IMG/VR virus record: IMGVR_UViG_3300004097_000077
Span: 1-20,837 of that record
DNA: 20,837 nt
Origin: a virus
Reading direction: 5' to 3' (one strand)
Positions 14,497 to 20,132 of the stretch are shown one piece after another. Below the pieces are notes generated by a model, which saw nothing but the letters and a program-made list of their open reading frames with translations, ran no database searches and had not been told where the DNA came from. Positions within the stretch are counted from its first letter, which is position 1. Each line of letters opens with the position of its first letter. The translations under genes and the position numbers were made by a program.

Positions 14497-16198
14497 GGAC
14501 TATCAAATAAAAATTGCAGACAAAAATTTTAAAAAAAATTTGAAATTAAATGAAGAATACCCCGCTAATGTTTGGACTTTCGCACATGTGAATTTGTATA
14601 ATGATTATTTCATACCTTGTCCGCCTAAAGATAGCACGGAAAAATATAATAAAAGATGGGATTTTAATTCAACGGAAAGAATTTTTTCACCCGAAAATTA
14701 TCTATTAACTTATCACAATAAAAGATTTTTTGATATTCAAACTAAAGAATTAAGTCTTTCAAATCGTGAAAGGTCAAAAATCAAAGATAAATCAATGATC
14801 ATTGGTTCACGATATCGGTTTTATATTCCACTCATTGATAAAAGTTCAGATTATCCATGGGTAATATATGCTGACCCAACAATGCTATTTCTTAATAATC
14901 CTAGAAGTATTATTGAAAATTTAGATCCATCTAAAACTGTTTATGTGTGTAAGCATGACAATTATACTACAAAAAAACAAACTAAAACTTTGATACCGAG
15001 TATAAATTATCCATTCAACGTAAGTATAAAAGATTTTTTTGAACTTTTAAAATATTTAAATGAAAATCCAGAACATTATTTTCACAAAGGAAGAAACATC
15101 GTAATTGAAACTTTAAAAGAATTATATTCATCTGAAAATTTTGAAAAGTTTGAAAAGTTATTTGCACAAAGAGATTTAAGCCAAGATGACTTTATGAAAG
15201 CATGTCTTGCTATTTTTAAAGATAAAAAGAATTATATGCTTCGCAATAAACATATTGCAAGTGAACAAGTACTTGAAGAAATTTATCAAAGATGGTATGT
15301 TAGTGATGAAATGGAATCATTTGATAATTTTGATTATGATAGAAAAAATTGGTCAAGCTTTATGATCTTTAACAAAGAAAAATTTAATTTGAAATGGCGT
15401 CAACTTGATAGTTATTCAATTGAAGACTTGCATCAATTCAAATGGTGTACTGACGAAGAAATTGGTGAATTACCATTAAGTTGGAATCATCTTGTAGATG
15501 AGCAAGAAGATATTTCAAATCCAAATGCGTTGAATTTTACTGTTGATTCTCCAGGTAGATACAAATCAAACAGTACTTCAAAACTGAATCAAAAATATAT
15601 TAATATAAATTTGGCGCAAATCTTATGTTTAGAAGAACTACCTTTTTCCACACCTGATGAAAATGCTCCTGAAGATGAAGGCTCTTATTGGCTTGATGTA
15701 TTTGAAAAAACTATTAAATACATTCTAGATCTAACACCAAAAAAATTAGAAAGTGCATGTGAAAAGTTGAATATTAAAAATTTTTCACCACTCGAAGTTT
15801 TATACACTCAGAAAGATGCACAACATGGGTTTGGACTTGCTGATTTACAATATTCTAACAATGTTAAAGATCCTTTGCCTAGTCCGATTCGAGAAGAACA
15901 CCTTACTAAAGAATTAGATAATGAAGTTAATAAAAATTATAATCAACAGTGTGCAGTACACAATGGATATAATATAGAATTTTATGTTCAAAATTGCTAT
16001 GATTCAAAAAATAAAATTAAAGAAATGATGAAAATACTACAAGAACAAATTAAGAATTTATCAGAAAATGATAAAAAAGAAATTGTTAATATCATGCATA
16101 CTTATAATCTTACTGCTCAGAATGCCGTATTAGGTACTGATACATTTCACCGAGATAAATGTTTGAGTATTCGTGAACTAACAGGAAGGTTGATATAA
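14489..16198 (+). CDS. Long, DxD-less paralogue of the downstream GT-A glycosyltransferase
   Basis: A 569-residue protein with ribosome-binding site GGAG and an 8-base overlap with the preceding gene. Residues about 107-137 (SRYRFYIPLI, then WVIYADPTMLFLNNP), 151-157 (VYVCKHD), 286-297 (KNWSSFMIFNKE), 314-328 (LHQFKWCTDEEIGEL) and 331-336 (SWNHLV) match the glycosyltransferase at 16203 in order. Three differences stand out: CDDDFLF of that enzyme is ADPTMLF here, so the DxD metal/sugar-nucleotide motif is lost; about 125 residues (about 158-284) are inserted between VCKHD and KNWSS; and a C-terminal region of about 210 residues (after 357) has no counterpart. A non-catalytic or re-purposed glycosyltransferase relative is the best reading. 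Confidence 0.65.
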   Translation: MSEDYQIKIADKNFKKNLKLNEEYPANVWTFAHVNLYNDYFIPCPPKDSTEKYNKRWDFNSTERIFSPENYLLTYHNKRFFDIQTKELSLSNRERSKIKDKSMIIGSRYRFYIPLIDKSSDYPWVIYADPTMLFLNNPRSIIENLDPSKTVYVCKHDNYTTKKQTKTLIPSINYPFNVSIKDFFELLKYLNENPEHYFHKGRNIVIETLKELYSSENFEKFEKLFAQRDLSQDDFMKACLAIFKDKKNYMLRNKHIASEQVLEEIYQRWYVSDEMESFDNFDYDRKNWSSFMIFNKEKFNLKWRQLDSYSIEDLHQFKWCTDEEIGELPLSWNHLVDEQEDISNPNALNFTVDSPGRYKSNSTSKLNQKYININLAQILCLEELPFSTPDENAPEDEGSYWLDVFEKTIKYILDLTPKKLESACEKLNIKNFSPLEVLYTQKDAQHGFGLADLQYSNNVKDPLPSPIREEHLTKELDNEVNKNYNQQCAVHNGYNIEFYVQNCYDSKNKIKEMMKILQEQIKNLSENDKKEIVNIMHTYNLTAQNAVLGTDTFHRDKCLSIRELTGRLI

Positions 16199-16202
16199 CA
16201 AT

Positions 16203-16916
16203 ATGACTAATTCATGGATTAATTTTTGGATTGGGCATACACCCAAGCATGTGATTGCTTCTGAGGTTTGCGCTCAAGTTTTATATGACAAATATAAATT
16301 CCCAGTATATCGACATGTTGCCTATTTTAAGGATAAGAACACAACAAATCCTTTTTCAAGAACACGATTTACTACACCTCTCTTAGATGATGATGTTTCT
16401 GATTCAGATTGGGTATTTTATTGTGATGACGATTTTCTTTTCTTGAATGATCCAAGAGTACTATTGCGTGAACTTGATGATTCAAAAAAAGTGTATGTAT
16501 GTAAACATGATTATACACCAAAGACAGCAAAAAAACTTGACGGTGAAATTCAGAACACTTATGAAAGAAAGAACTGGTCAAGTTTTATGATCTTCAATAA
16601 AAGAAAATTTGATTTGAAGATGTCTGATATTTTTGAAATCTCATTGATGGATTTACATCAGTTTCGATGGTGTGATGATAAAGAGATTGGTGAAATTCAC
16701 AAGTCATGGAACTGGCTTGTAGGTGAGTACGAAGAAGAACCAACTTCATTGAATGCATTGCACTATACATTAGGTGGACCTTGGTATGAGGAAGAAGCTT
16801 ATCAATCTAAATATAATGACTTATGGCTCGAATATAAAGATCACTACTTCCCGGAGGCACCACCAATCTATGAAGGCACTAATAGTTATCGGCTATCACA
16901 AGAAGGACAGCTTTAA
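16203..16916 (+). CDS. GT-A-fold glycosyltransferase
   Basis: A 237-residue protein. It shows the full pattern of a glycosyltransferase family common in marine phages and bacteria: an N-terminal substrate strand (FWIGHTPKHVIASEVCAQVL), FSRTRFTTPLL, the metal-binding WVFYCDDDFLFLND (DDD at 75-77), YVCKHDYTPKTAKKLDG, KNWSSFMIFN, LHQFRWCDDKEIGE, SWNWLVGEY and NALHYTLGGPWY. Family knowledge says these transfer a sugar from a nucleotide sugar. Neither donor nor acceptor can be read here; candidates are the virion surface or the host envelope glycan. The DxD and the GGPW segment are intact, unlike in the upstream paralogue. It overlaps the next gene by 47 bases. Confidence 0.8.
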   Translation: MTNSWINFWIGHTPKHVIASEVCAQVLYDKYKFPVYRHVAYFKDKNTTNPFSRTRFTTPLLDDDVSDSDWVFYCDDDFLFLNDPRVLLRELDDSKKVYVCKHDYTPKTAKKLDGEIQNTYERKNWSSFMIFNKRKFDLKMSDIFEISLMDLHQFRWCDDKEIGEIHKSWNWLVGEYEEEPTSLNALHYTLGGPWYEEEAYQSKYNDLWLEYKDHYFPEAPPIYEGTNSYRLSQEGQL

Positions 16917-17490
16917 TCACGGTATCGCACATACTATCAGAAAAGAATATGAATCATTTGAAAAACCATGCACAGTAATTGATTTGTATGATGATGAGTT
17001 TCACGCCGCTTTTCATGCCGAGAAAAACGAAAAATTAATTGAGAAGTATAAAAAACTGATTAAAGATGCAACGCACATATACTTTGTCAGTCCTGTTTGG
17101 TGGTTCCGTTGTACGTCAATGCTTGAAGGGTTTTTTGACCAACTCTTTGTGCCTGGATTTGCTTACAAGTTTCGAGCAATCACTAAGACATATGGAGTGC
17201 CAGAACCGTTGCTACGAGACAAAACTGTTTATACCTATCTCACACACGGCGCTCCAGCTTTACCTGTCCATACGCTTTATATTAACTCTGTGAAGTGGAG
17301 ATTACAGTTAGGTGTGTTCAGTTTTGTTTTTGGTTGGTTCAGACCTACAATACGACAATTCTTTTCCGTGCCGTTTTGTTCTGATCAAAAGAGAGAAAAG
17401 ATGTTGAAGATTGTTCGGAAGGATGTTGAAATGGAAGTAGGCAAGTGGACAAAAGATGATTGGTTTTCCGACTTACCTTGGCATTCATAA
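16870..17490 (+). CDS. Flavodoxin-fold NAD(P)H:quinone oxidoreductase-like protein
   Basis: A 206-residue protein when started at ATG 16870, where the fold begins (MKALIVIGYHKKDSFNHGIA). A GGAGG lies 12 bases upstream. An upstream in-frame ATG at 16774 would lie deep in the preceding gene. The motifs of the Flavodoxin_2 (MdaB/KefF/quinone reductase) family are clear: the first strand and phosphate loop, then ATHIYFVSPVWWFRCTSMLE with GFFDQLFVPGFAYKF (residues about 68-101), and YTYLTHGAP (121-129). Such enzymes bind FMN or FAD and reduce quinones or other electrophiles with NAD(P)H. In a phage this is an auxiliary metabolic gene. It is the last plus-strand gene, is less AT-rich than the block before it, and its stop abuts a minus-strand stop. 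Confidence 0.8.
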   Translation: MKALIVIGYHKKDSFNHGIAHTIRKEYESFEKPCTVIDLYDDEFHAAFHAEKNEKLIEKYKKLIKDATHIYFVSPVWWFRCTSMLEGFFDQLFVPGFAYKFRAITKTYGVPEPLLRDKTVYTYLTHGAPALPVHTLYINSVKWRLQLGVFSFVFGWFRPTIRQFFSVPFCSDQKREKMLKIVRKDVEMEVGKWTKDDWFSDLPWHS

Positions 17491-17655
17491 ACGATTGGCA
17501 CGGTCTTCTTCTATAGCCTCACGAACCATATCAGTTTCTCTTGCTTTTCGTTCCCAAACTGATTCATCATATTCTGGCCAGCACATTCTTGAGATGTGAA
17601 GTCCTACAATAATGCCGAGCGCAAACCCGACACCAAACATAAATCCTATTTCCAC
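17485..17655 (-). CDS. 56-residue membrane-anchored microprotein
   Basis: A minus-strand frame from GTG 17655 to TGA at 17485-17487. An internal ATG at 17640 gives a 51-residue version. The GTG is favoured because stop-C-start spacing (TGAcGTG) occurs here exactly as for two other genes in this run. One hydrophobic N-terminal helix (FMFGVGFALGIIVGLHI) is followed by a charged cytoplasmic-type tail (WERKARETDMVREAIEEDR), which is an N-anchored helical protein. Its stop codon lies against the stop of the convergent plus-strand gene, overlapping by six bases. Function unknown. Confidence 0.55.
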   Translation of the reverse strand: MEIGFMFGVGFALGIIVGLHISRMCWPEYDESVWERKARETDMVREAIEEDRANRL

Positions 17656-17656
17656 G

Positions 17657-17908
17657 TCACTCTTTTTTCTTTACATCTGAGTTTTCATAATCATCATCAT
17701 GCCTTACGTCATAAACATTGAGTTCGATAAGTTTAAGACCGATGATATAAAAAGACCAATAGAACCCACGATGTGATCCTTTGATTTTTGCAGATAAACT
17801 ATTTTCGTAAATTGGAAACCAACCTGGCGAACCAAACCATGTAAGAACGTCAATCTCAAATGCCCAGTTATCCGTAAGTTTTGCTGTAAAATATGTTTTG
17901 ATTTTCAT
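17657..17908 (-). CDS. Conserved-looking small phage protein, aromatic-rich
   Basis: An 83-residue protein with ribosome-binding site AGG 5 bases before the ATG. It begins MKIKTYFTAKLTDNWAFEID and holds a Trp/Phe/Gly-rich core (WFGSPGWFPIYEN, then GFYWSFYIIGLKLIELNVYD). The end is acidic, then KKKE. The pattern suggests a small beta-sandwich soluble protein. I believe similar small proteins occur in T4-like phages, but I cannot name a function. It is two bases downstream of the neighbouring gene's stop. Confidence 0.6.
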   Translation of the reverse strand: MKIKTYFTAKLTDNWAFEIDVLTWFGSPGWFPIYENSLSAKIKGSHRGFYWSFYIIGLKLIELNVYDVRHDDDYENSDVKKKE

Positions 17909-17910
17909 CT

Positions 17911-18312
17911 TTACCTATTGTTAAAGTAGTCGAAAAATACGTCTGTAGGTGTCTTATGGCTACCAGTTGCCACACCACGATGATATACATAGGCGATTAA
18001 ATCGCCATTGCTATCTTCAACAATATGTAAATCTGGATACTTACTGATGTTTGATCGTGAAAGTGATGCAGAACCTTTTTTCAAATAGTTCTTCATTGAT
18101 TCCACAAACATCGGTACGGCTTTAATTCGTTTATGACCAAAGAATTCCTCAATGACTTCTTCTGTTAAAGTCAATTCATCAAGTCCTTCAAGATACTGTA
18201 GTTCATCACGAACCAAATCTTGCTTCTGACTCATTACATACATTTGATTACTCACCATATCTGATGTATAATTTTGAATATCTTCTTCAAATAAATTCAA
18301 TTGCACTGTCAT
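17911..18312 (-). CDS. Hypothetical early phage protein
   Basis: A 133-residue protein when started at ATG 18312. A TTG at 18321 would add three residues but puts the GGAGGG too close, so the ATG, one base after the previous stop, is preferred. It starts MTVQLNLFEEDIQNYTSD, is acidic and helical through about residue 75 (ELQYLEGLDELTLTEEVIEE), then has basic KRIKAVPMFVESMKNYLKKG and a C-terminal strand-rich part (DLHIVEDSNGDLIAYVYHRG). No family is recognised. It is probably soluble, and may be a small host-takeover or regulatory protein given its place in an early-type operon. Confidence 0.6.
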   Translation of the reverse strand: MTVQLNLFEEDIQNYTSDMVSNQMYVMSQKQDLVRDELQYLEGLDELTLTEEVIEEFFGHKRIKAVPMFVESMKNYLKKGSASLSRSNISKYPDLHIVEDSNGDLIAYVYHRGVATGSHKTPTDVFFDYFNNR

Positions 18313-18313
18313 G

Positions 18314-18421
18314 TCATTCAATACCCTCCGGGATGGCTAAATCTTCAAGTACAGGAAAGCCTATAAGAAATAGAATCAAAATGGCAAGAATTACAAACAA
18401 TGCAAATCCTTCGTTACGCAC
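18314..18421 (-). CDS. 35-residue membrane microprotein
   Basis: GTG start at 18421 with an excellent ribosome-binding site (AAGGAGG, 8 bases upstream), TGA at 18314-18316, 35 residues. It reads MRNEGF, then one hydrophobic helix (ALFVILAILILFLIGF), then VLEDLAIPEGIE. It begins one base after the preceding gene's stop and ends one base before the next gene's ATG. The strong Shine-Dalgarno and exact packing support translation. Function unknown. Confidence 0.65.
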   Translation of the reverse strand: MRNEGFALFVILAILILFLIGFPVLEDLAIPEGIE

Positions 18422-18422
18422 G

Positions 18423-18563
18423 TTAAAGGCCTCCTTGTATTACTGCAATTGCAAAAACTGTATTGAAAATAAAAAATCCAAGAATGCCAATGATGATATC
18501 ATACTCTTGGATTTTACTATTCTCAACTTTATACTTATTTAGATCATCGGATGAATGCTGCAT
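18423..18563 (-). CDS. 46-residue membrane microprotein
   Basis: ATG at 18563, chosen because AAGG lies 7 bases upstream; three earlier in-frame ATGs have no ribosome-binding site. The stop at 18423-18425 lies one base before the GTG of the next gene, whose ribosome-binding site sits in this gene's final codons. Residues 1-20 are polar (start MQHSSDDLNKYKVE). Residues about 23-43 are one hydrophobic segment (IIIGILGFFIFNTVFAIAVI). The start lies 20 bases inside the preceding gene's end. Function unknown. Confidence 0.6.
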   Translation of the reverse strand: MQHSSDDLNKYKVENSKIQEYDIIIGILGFFIFNTVFAIAVIQGGL

Positions 18564-18672
18564 ATGGAGACCTTGGTTGAGGTTGTTGTTCATCGGTAAC
18601 ATTGTAAATGTAAACATTAAAAATAAATGAAAAAACTAAACTCATAAAGATAATCATTCTTAGACTTGTCAT
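18544..18672 (-). CDS. 42-residue microprotein with N-terminal hydrophobic segment
   Basis: ATG at 18672, TGA at 18544-18546, 42 residues. The start MTSLRMIIFMSLVFSFIFNV is one short basic N-terminus followed by a hydrophobic helix, resembling a signal anchor or an uncleaved signal peptide. A polar, proline-containing tail (TDEQQPQPRSPYAAFIR) follows. Ribosome-binding site weak (GAG). It starts 19 bases after the neighbouring gene and overlaps the next by 20 bases. Function unknown. Confidence 0.5.
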   Translation of the reverse strand: MTSLRMIIFMSLVFSFIFNVYIYNVTDEQQPQPRSPYAAFIR

Positions 18673-18691
18673 AACAAACTCACATTAAATG

Positions 18692-18847
18692 TTAATAATC
18701 AGCCTTTGTACTATCTAAGAAAAAATCAAGTAATGTCTTATTTTGCAACATCACTTCTTCAATAAATGGATAGGACAACATAAACAAAAGTAAAAGAGAA
18801 GACCAAATTAATATTCTTCTCCATCTACGGTAGTTTGCAGGAGTCAT
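18692..18847 (-). CDS. 51-residue membrane microprotein
   Basis: ATG at 18847 with AGAGG 4 bases upstream, TAA at 18692-18694, 51 residues. Basic N-terminus (MTPANYRRWRR), one hydrophobic helix at about residues 12-28 (ILIWSSLLLLFMLSYPF), then a polar tail with KTLLDFFLDSTKADY. The positive-inside rule predicts the N-terminus in the cytoplasm. The start overlaps the stop of the small ORF before it (ATGA). Function unknown. Confidence 0.6.
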   Translation of the reverse strand: MTPANYRRWRRILIWSSLLLLFMLSYPFIEEVMLQNKTLLDFFLDSTKADY

Positions 18848-18948
18848 ATTACCTCTATTGAAAATGCGGCAATTACATGCCGCTTGTTGGTGGCAATTTC
18901 AACCACAATGACGACCTTTTCTTCATTCAGTGACACAACGAATATCAT
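18844..18948 (-). CDS. 34-residue possible microprotein
   Basis: A short minus-strand frame from ATG 18948 to TGA at 18844-18846, overlapping the next ATG as ATGA. It reads MIFVVSLNEEKVVIVVEI, then ATNKRHVIAAFSIEVI: two beta-strand-like segments, no membrane helix. No ribosome-binding site is visible, and alternative starts (TTG 18951, GTG 18936) are no better. It is supported only by the tight coupling to the following gene and is the least certain gene of this run. Confidence 0.3.
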   Translation of the reverse strand: MIFVVSLNEEKVVIVVEIATNKRHVIAAFSIEVI

Positions 18949-18981
18949 CAAGGATGTAGACGTAGGTATGAATGCCGCTAT

Positions 18982-18997
18982 CTATCGCCTTCGATAG
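18982..18997 (-). other. Perfect hairpin between early genes
   Basis: CTATCG (18982-18987) and CGATAG (18992-18997) form a 6-bp perfect stem with a 4-base loop. It lies 9 bases past the stop of the 19007 gene. No run of U follows on either strand, so it is not a classical terminator. It could be an RNA-processing or stability element between the 84-residue gene and the microprotein run. Confidence 0.4.
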
Positions 18998-19006
18998 CGA
19001 AACGGC

Positions 19007-19261
19007 TCAACGCCAATCTTTTCTATCGCCAATAATTTCTGAGTATTTGTAGCCAGCGTAGTAGTCGGCAACTTGTTCGGGCGTCATCGATTCTTCGGTG
19101 ATTCTTTTGCCACGAACTTTACTACCTTCCGTATAGTAGTGAGGATCTTCCGGGCGATAATAGTAAAAGTCAGCAGTGCCACAATCCCATGGAGAACAAT
19201 GTGATGTATCACGACCTTCTTTTAACTTTTCTAATTCTTCGGTGTTTTGAAAAACAATCAT
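19007..19261 (-). CDS. Small early protein, 84 residues, function unknown
   Basis: ATG at 19261 with a strong ribosome-binding site (AAGGAG, 5 bases upstream). It reads MIVFQNTEELEKLKEG, then SHCSPWDCGTADFYYYRP (two Cys, SPWDCG turn) and ends with a helix MTPEQVADYYAGYKYSE and GDRKDWR. It is hydrophilic, with no membrane segment or signal peptide. It is the first gene behind the sigma70-like promoter at 19306-19333, so it is probably strongly expressed early. The SPWDCGTADFYYY pattern looks like a distinct small phage family, but I cannot assign a function. The two Cys could bind a metal or be incidental. Confidence 0.65.
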   Translation of the reverse strand: MIVFQNTEELEKLKEGRDTSHCSPWDCGTADFYYYRPEDPHYYTEGSKVRGKRITEESMTPEQVADYYAGYKYSEIIGDRKDWR

Positions 19262-19305
19262 GACAACTCCTTATAAGAAATATCAATCACTCAACTCATG
19301 ATCAG

Positions 19306-19333
19306 ATCATATCATATTGAGAAGAAATGTCAA
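19306..19333 (-). promoter_or_regulatory. Sigma70-like early promoter P1
   Basis: On the minus strand, TTGACA (complement of 19328-19333) and TATGAT (complement of 19306-19311) are 16 bases apart, near-consensus -35 and -10 boxes. The upstream flank AAAAGTTC and the downstream sequence CTGATCATGAGTTGAGTGA are almost the same as at the promoter at 20795-20822. The transcript would start about 40 bases before the ATG at 19261. The -35 box begins 7 bases after the stop of the 19340 gene. Confidence 0.75.
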
Positions 19334-19339
19334 GAACTT

Positions 19340-19477
19340 TTATGCAGTGAAAGTTTTCTGCATTTTTTTACGTTCTTCTTCTTTCTTATCTTGGGCAGCA
19401 AGCAAAGCTTCTTTCTCTTTTCTGCTTCGCTCTCGAACGAGAATATCATAACTACTTGGAGGTAAATCATTTCCCAT
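19340..19477 (-). CDS. 45-residue charged helical microprotein
   Basis: ATG at 19477, TAA at 19340-19342, 45 residues. It starts MGNDLPPSSYDILVRERSRK, then a continuous charged helix (EALLAAQDKKEEERKKMQK) and KTFTA. It is soluble and strongly helical. It lies 28 bases after the 19506 gene, with only a weak ribosome-binding site. The P1 promoter begins directly behind it. Function unknown. Confidence 0.5.
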   Translation of the reverse strand: MGNDLPPSSYDILVRERSRKEKEALLAAQDKKEEERKKMQKTFTA

Positions 19478-19505
19478 GTCCGCACCAAATTAAAGTGTTA
19501 TAAGG

Positions 19506-19820
19506 TTAAATCCAGATTGTATCCTTTCTTGGTCTTTGAATCATTTTCTTGCAAGTTGAAGTAACATATTTCCATTCACCGAGTTGTCTTTCATCAGCAC
19601 TAGTCCAATAACTCAAGAATTCATCATATGTGTTACGCATTGCATAATAACTTTGTACACACTCAATCAAATTTACCATATCAAGTTTATCAGATGTATC
19701 TGAAACTTTGTCGGGATCATAAAGTAAGTCAAAAAAAGCATTTCGTTCTTCATTAGACCACATTCCGTAAGCATTAGTACTTAGAATCAATGCAGTCAAT
19801 GCAATCATAAATTTTTTCAT
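19506..19820 (-). CDS. Small secreted (periplasmic) protein
   Basis: A 104-residue protein when started at ATG 19820, which has AAAGGAA as ribosome-binding site. A TTG at 19847 in frame would spoil the signal peptide and overlap the promoter leader. The N-terminus MKKFMIALTALILSTNAYG is a classical signal peptide, with likely cleavage after AYG (residue 19). The mature chain is acidic and helical and has two Cys (in LIECVQ and TSTCKK) that could form a disulphide in the periplasm. It is preceded by a late-promoter-like AGATAAATA on the same strand. Secretion suggests action in the host envelope, for example in exclusion or lysis control, but that is speculation. Confidence 0.6.
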   Translation of the reverse strand: MKKFMIALTALILSTNAYGMWSNEERNAFFDLLYDPDKVSDTSDKLDMVNLIECVQSYYAMRNTYDEFLSYWTSADERQLGEWKYVTSTCKKMIQRPRKDTIWI

Positions 19821-19852
19821 AGTTGTTCCTTTTTTTCGGTTGTACAAAACTA

Positions 19853-19861
19853 TATTTATCT
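19853..19861 (-). promoter_or_regulatory. T4-like late promoter element (AGATAAATA) on minus strand
   Basis: The complement of 19853-19861 reads AGATAAATA, identical to the two plus-strand elements at 1691 and 4893. It is 32 bases upstream of the ATG at 19820, so it would give a short leader for the secreted protein gene. Confidence 0.5.
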
Positions 19862-19862
19862 T

Positions 19863-20132
19863 TTATACAACTTCTACAGCATAGTGCAAAGCAATCCAAT
19901 CGTCAATACAATCTTCAACTGTATAGTTCTTGATCACATGATCCATCCCATGTTTTGATACTTGTTTTTCAAGCCAAGGTTGCCAATGAGAATTGATGAT
20001 TTCAATTTCAGTGACTGTCACATATTCTGGAACTGAAAGACTTGGTGGACTTTTATATGTGAAGCTTCGTGTCCGGTTTAATTCTTTATTTGTTGGTAAA
20101 ACGGAAATCAATTTCCTAACAAAGTTGTTCAT
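19863..20132 (-). CDS. Hypothetical early protein, 89 residues
   Basis: An 89-residue protein starting at ATG 20132, 17 bases inside the end of the DUF3310 gene. It begins MNNFVRKLISVLPTNKE, has a beta-strand pair (SVPEYVTVTEIEIINSHWQ) and ends in a helix (DCIDDWIALHYAVEVV). No membrane segment or known motif is seen. The ribosome-binding site is purine-rich (AGAAAGAAG), not a strict AGGAGG. Its place in the P2 operon suggests early expression. Confidence 0.5.
   Translation of the reverse strand: MNNFVRKLISVLPTNKELNRTRSFTYKSPPSLSVPEYVTVTEIEIINSHWQPWLEKQVSKHGMDHVIKNYTVEDCIDDWIALHYAVEVV

Noticed and set aside
18264-18542. Plus-strand 92-residue ORF
   Set aside because: It runs antisense to the compact microprotein genes, is Lys/Asn-rich without any domain, and has no promoter or ribosome-binding site.
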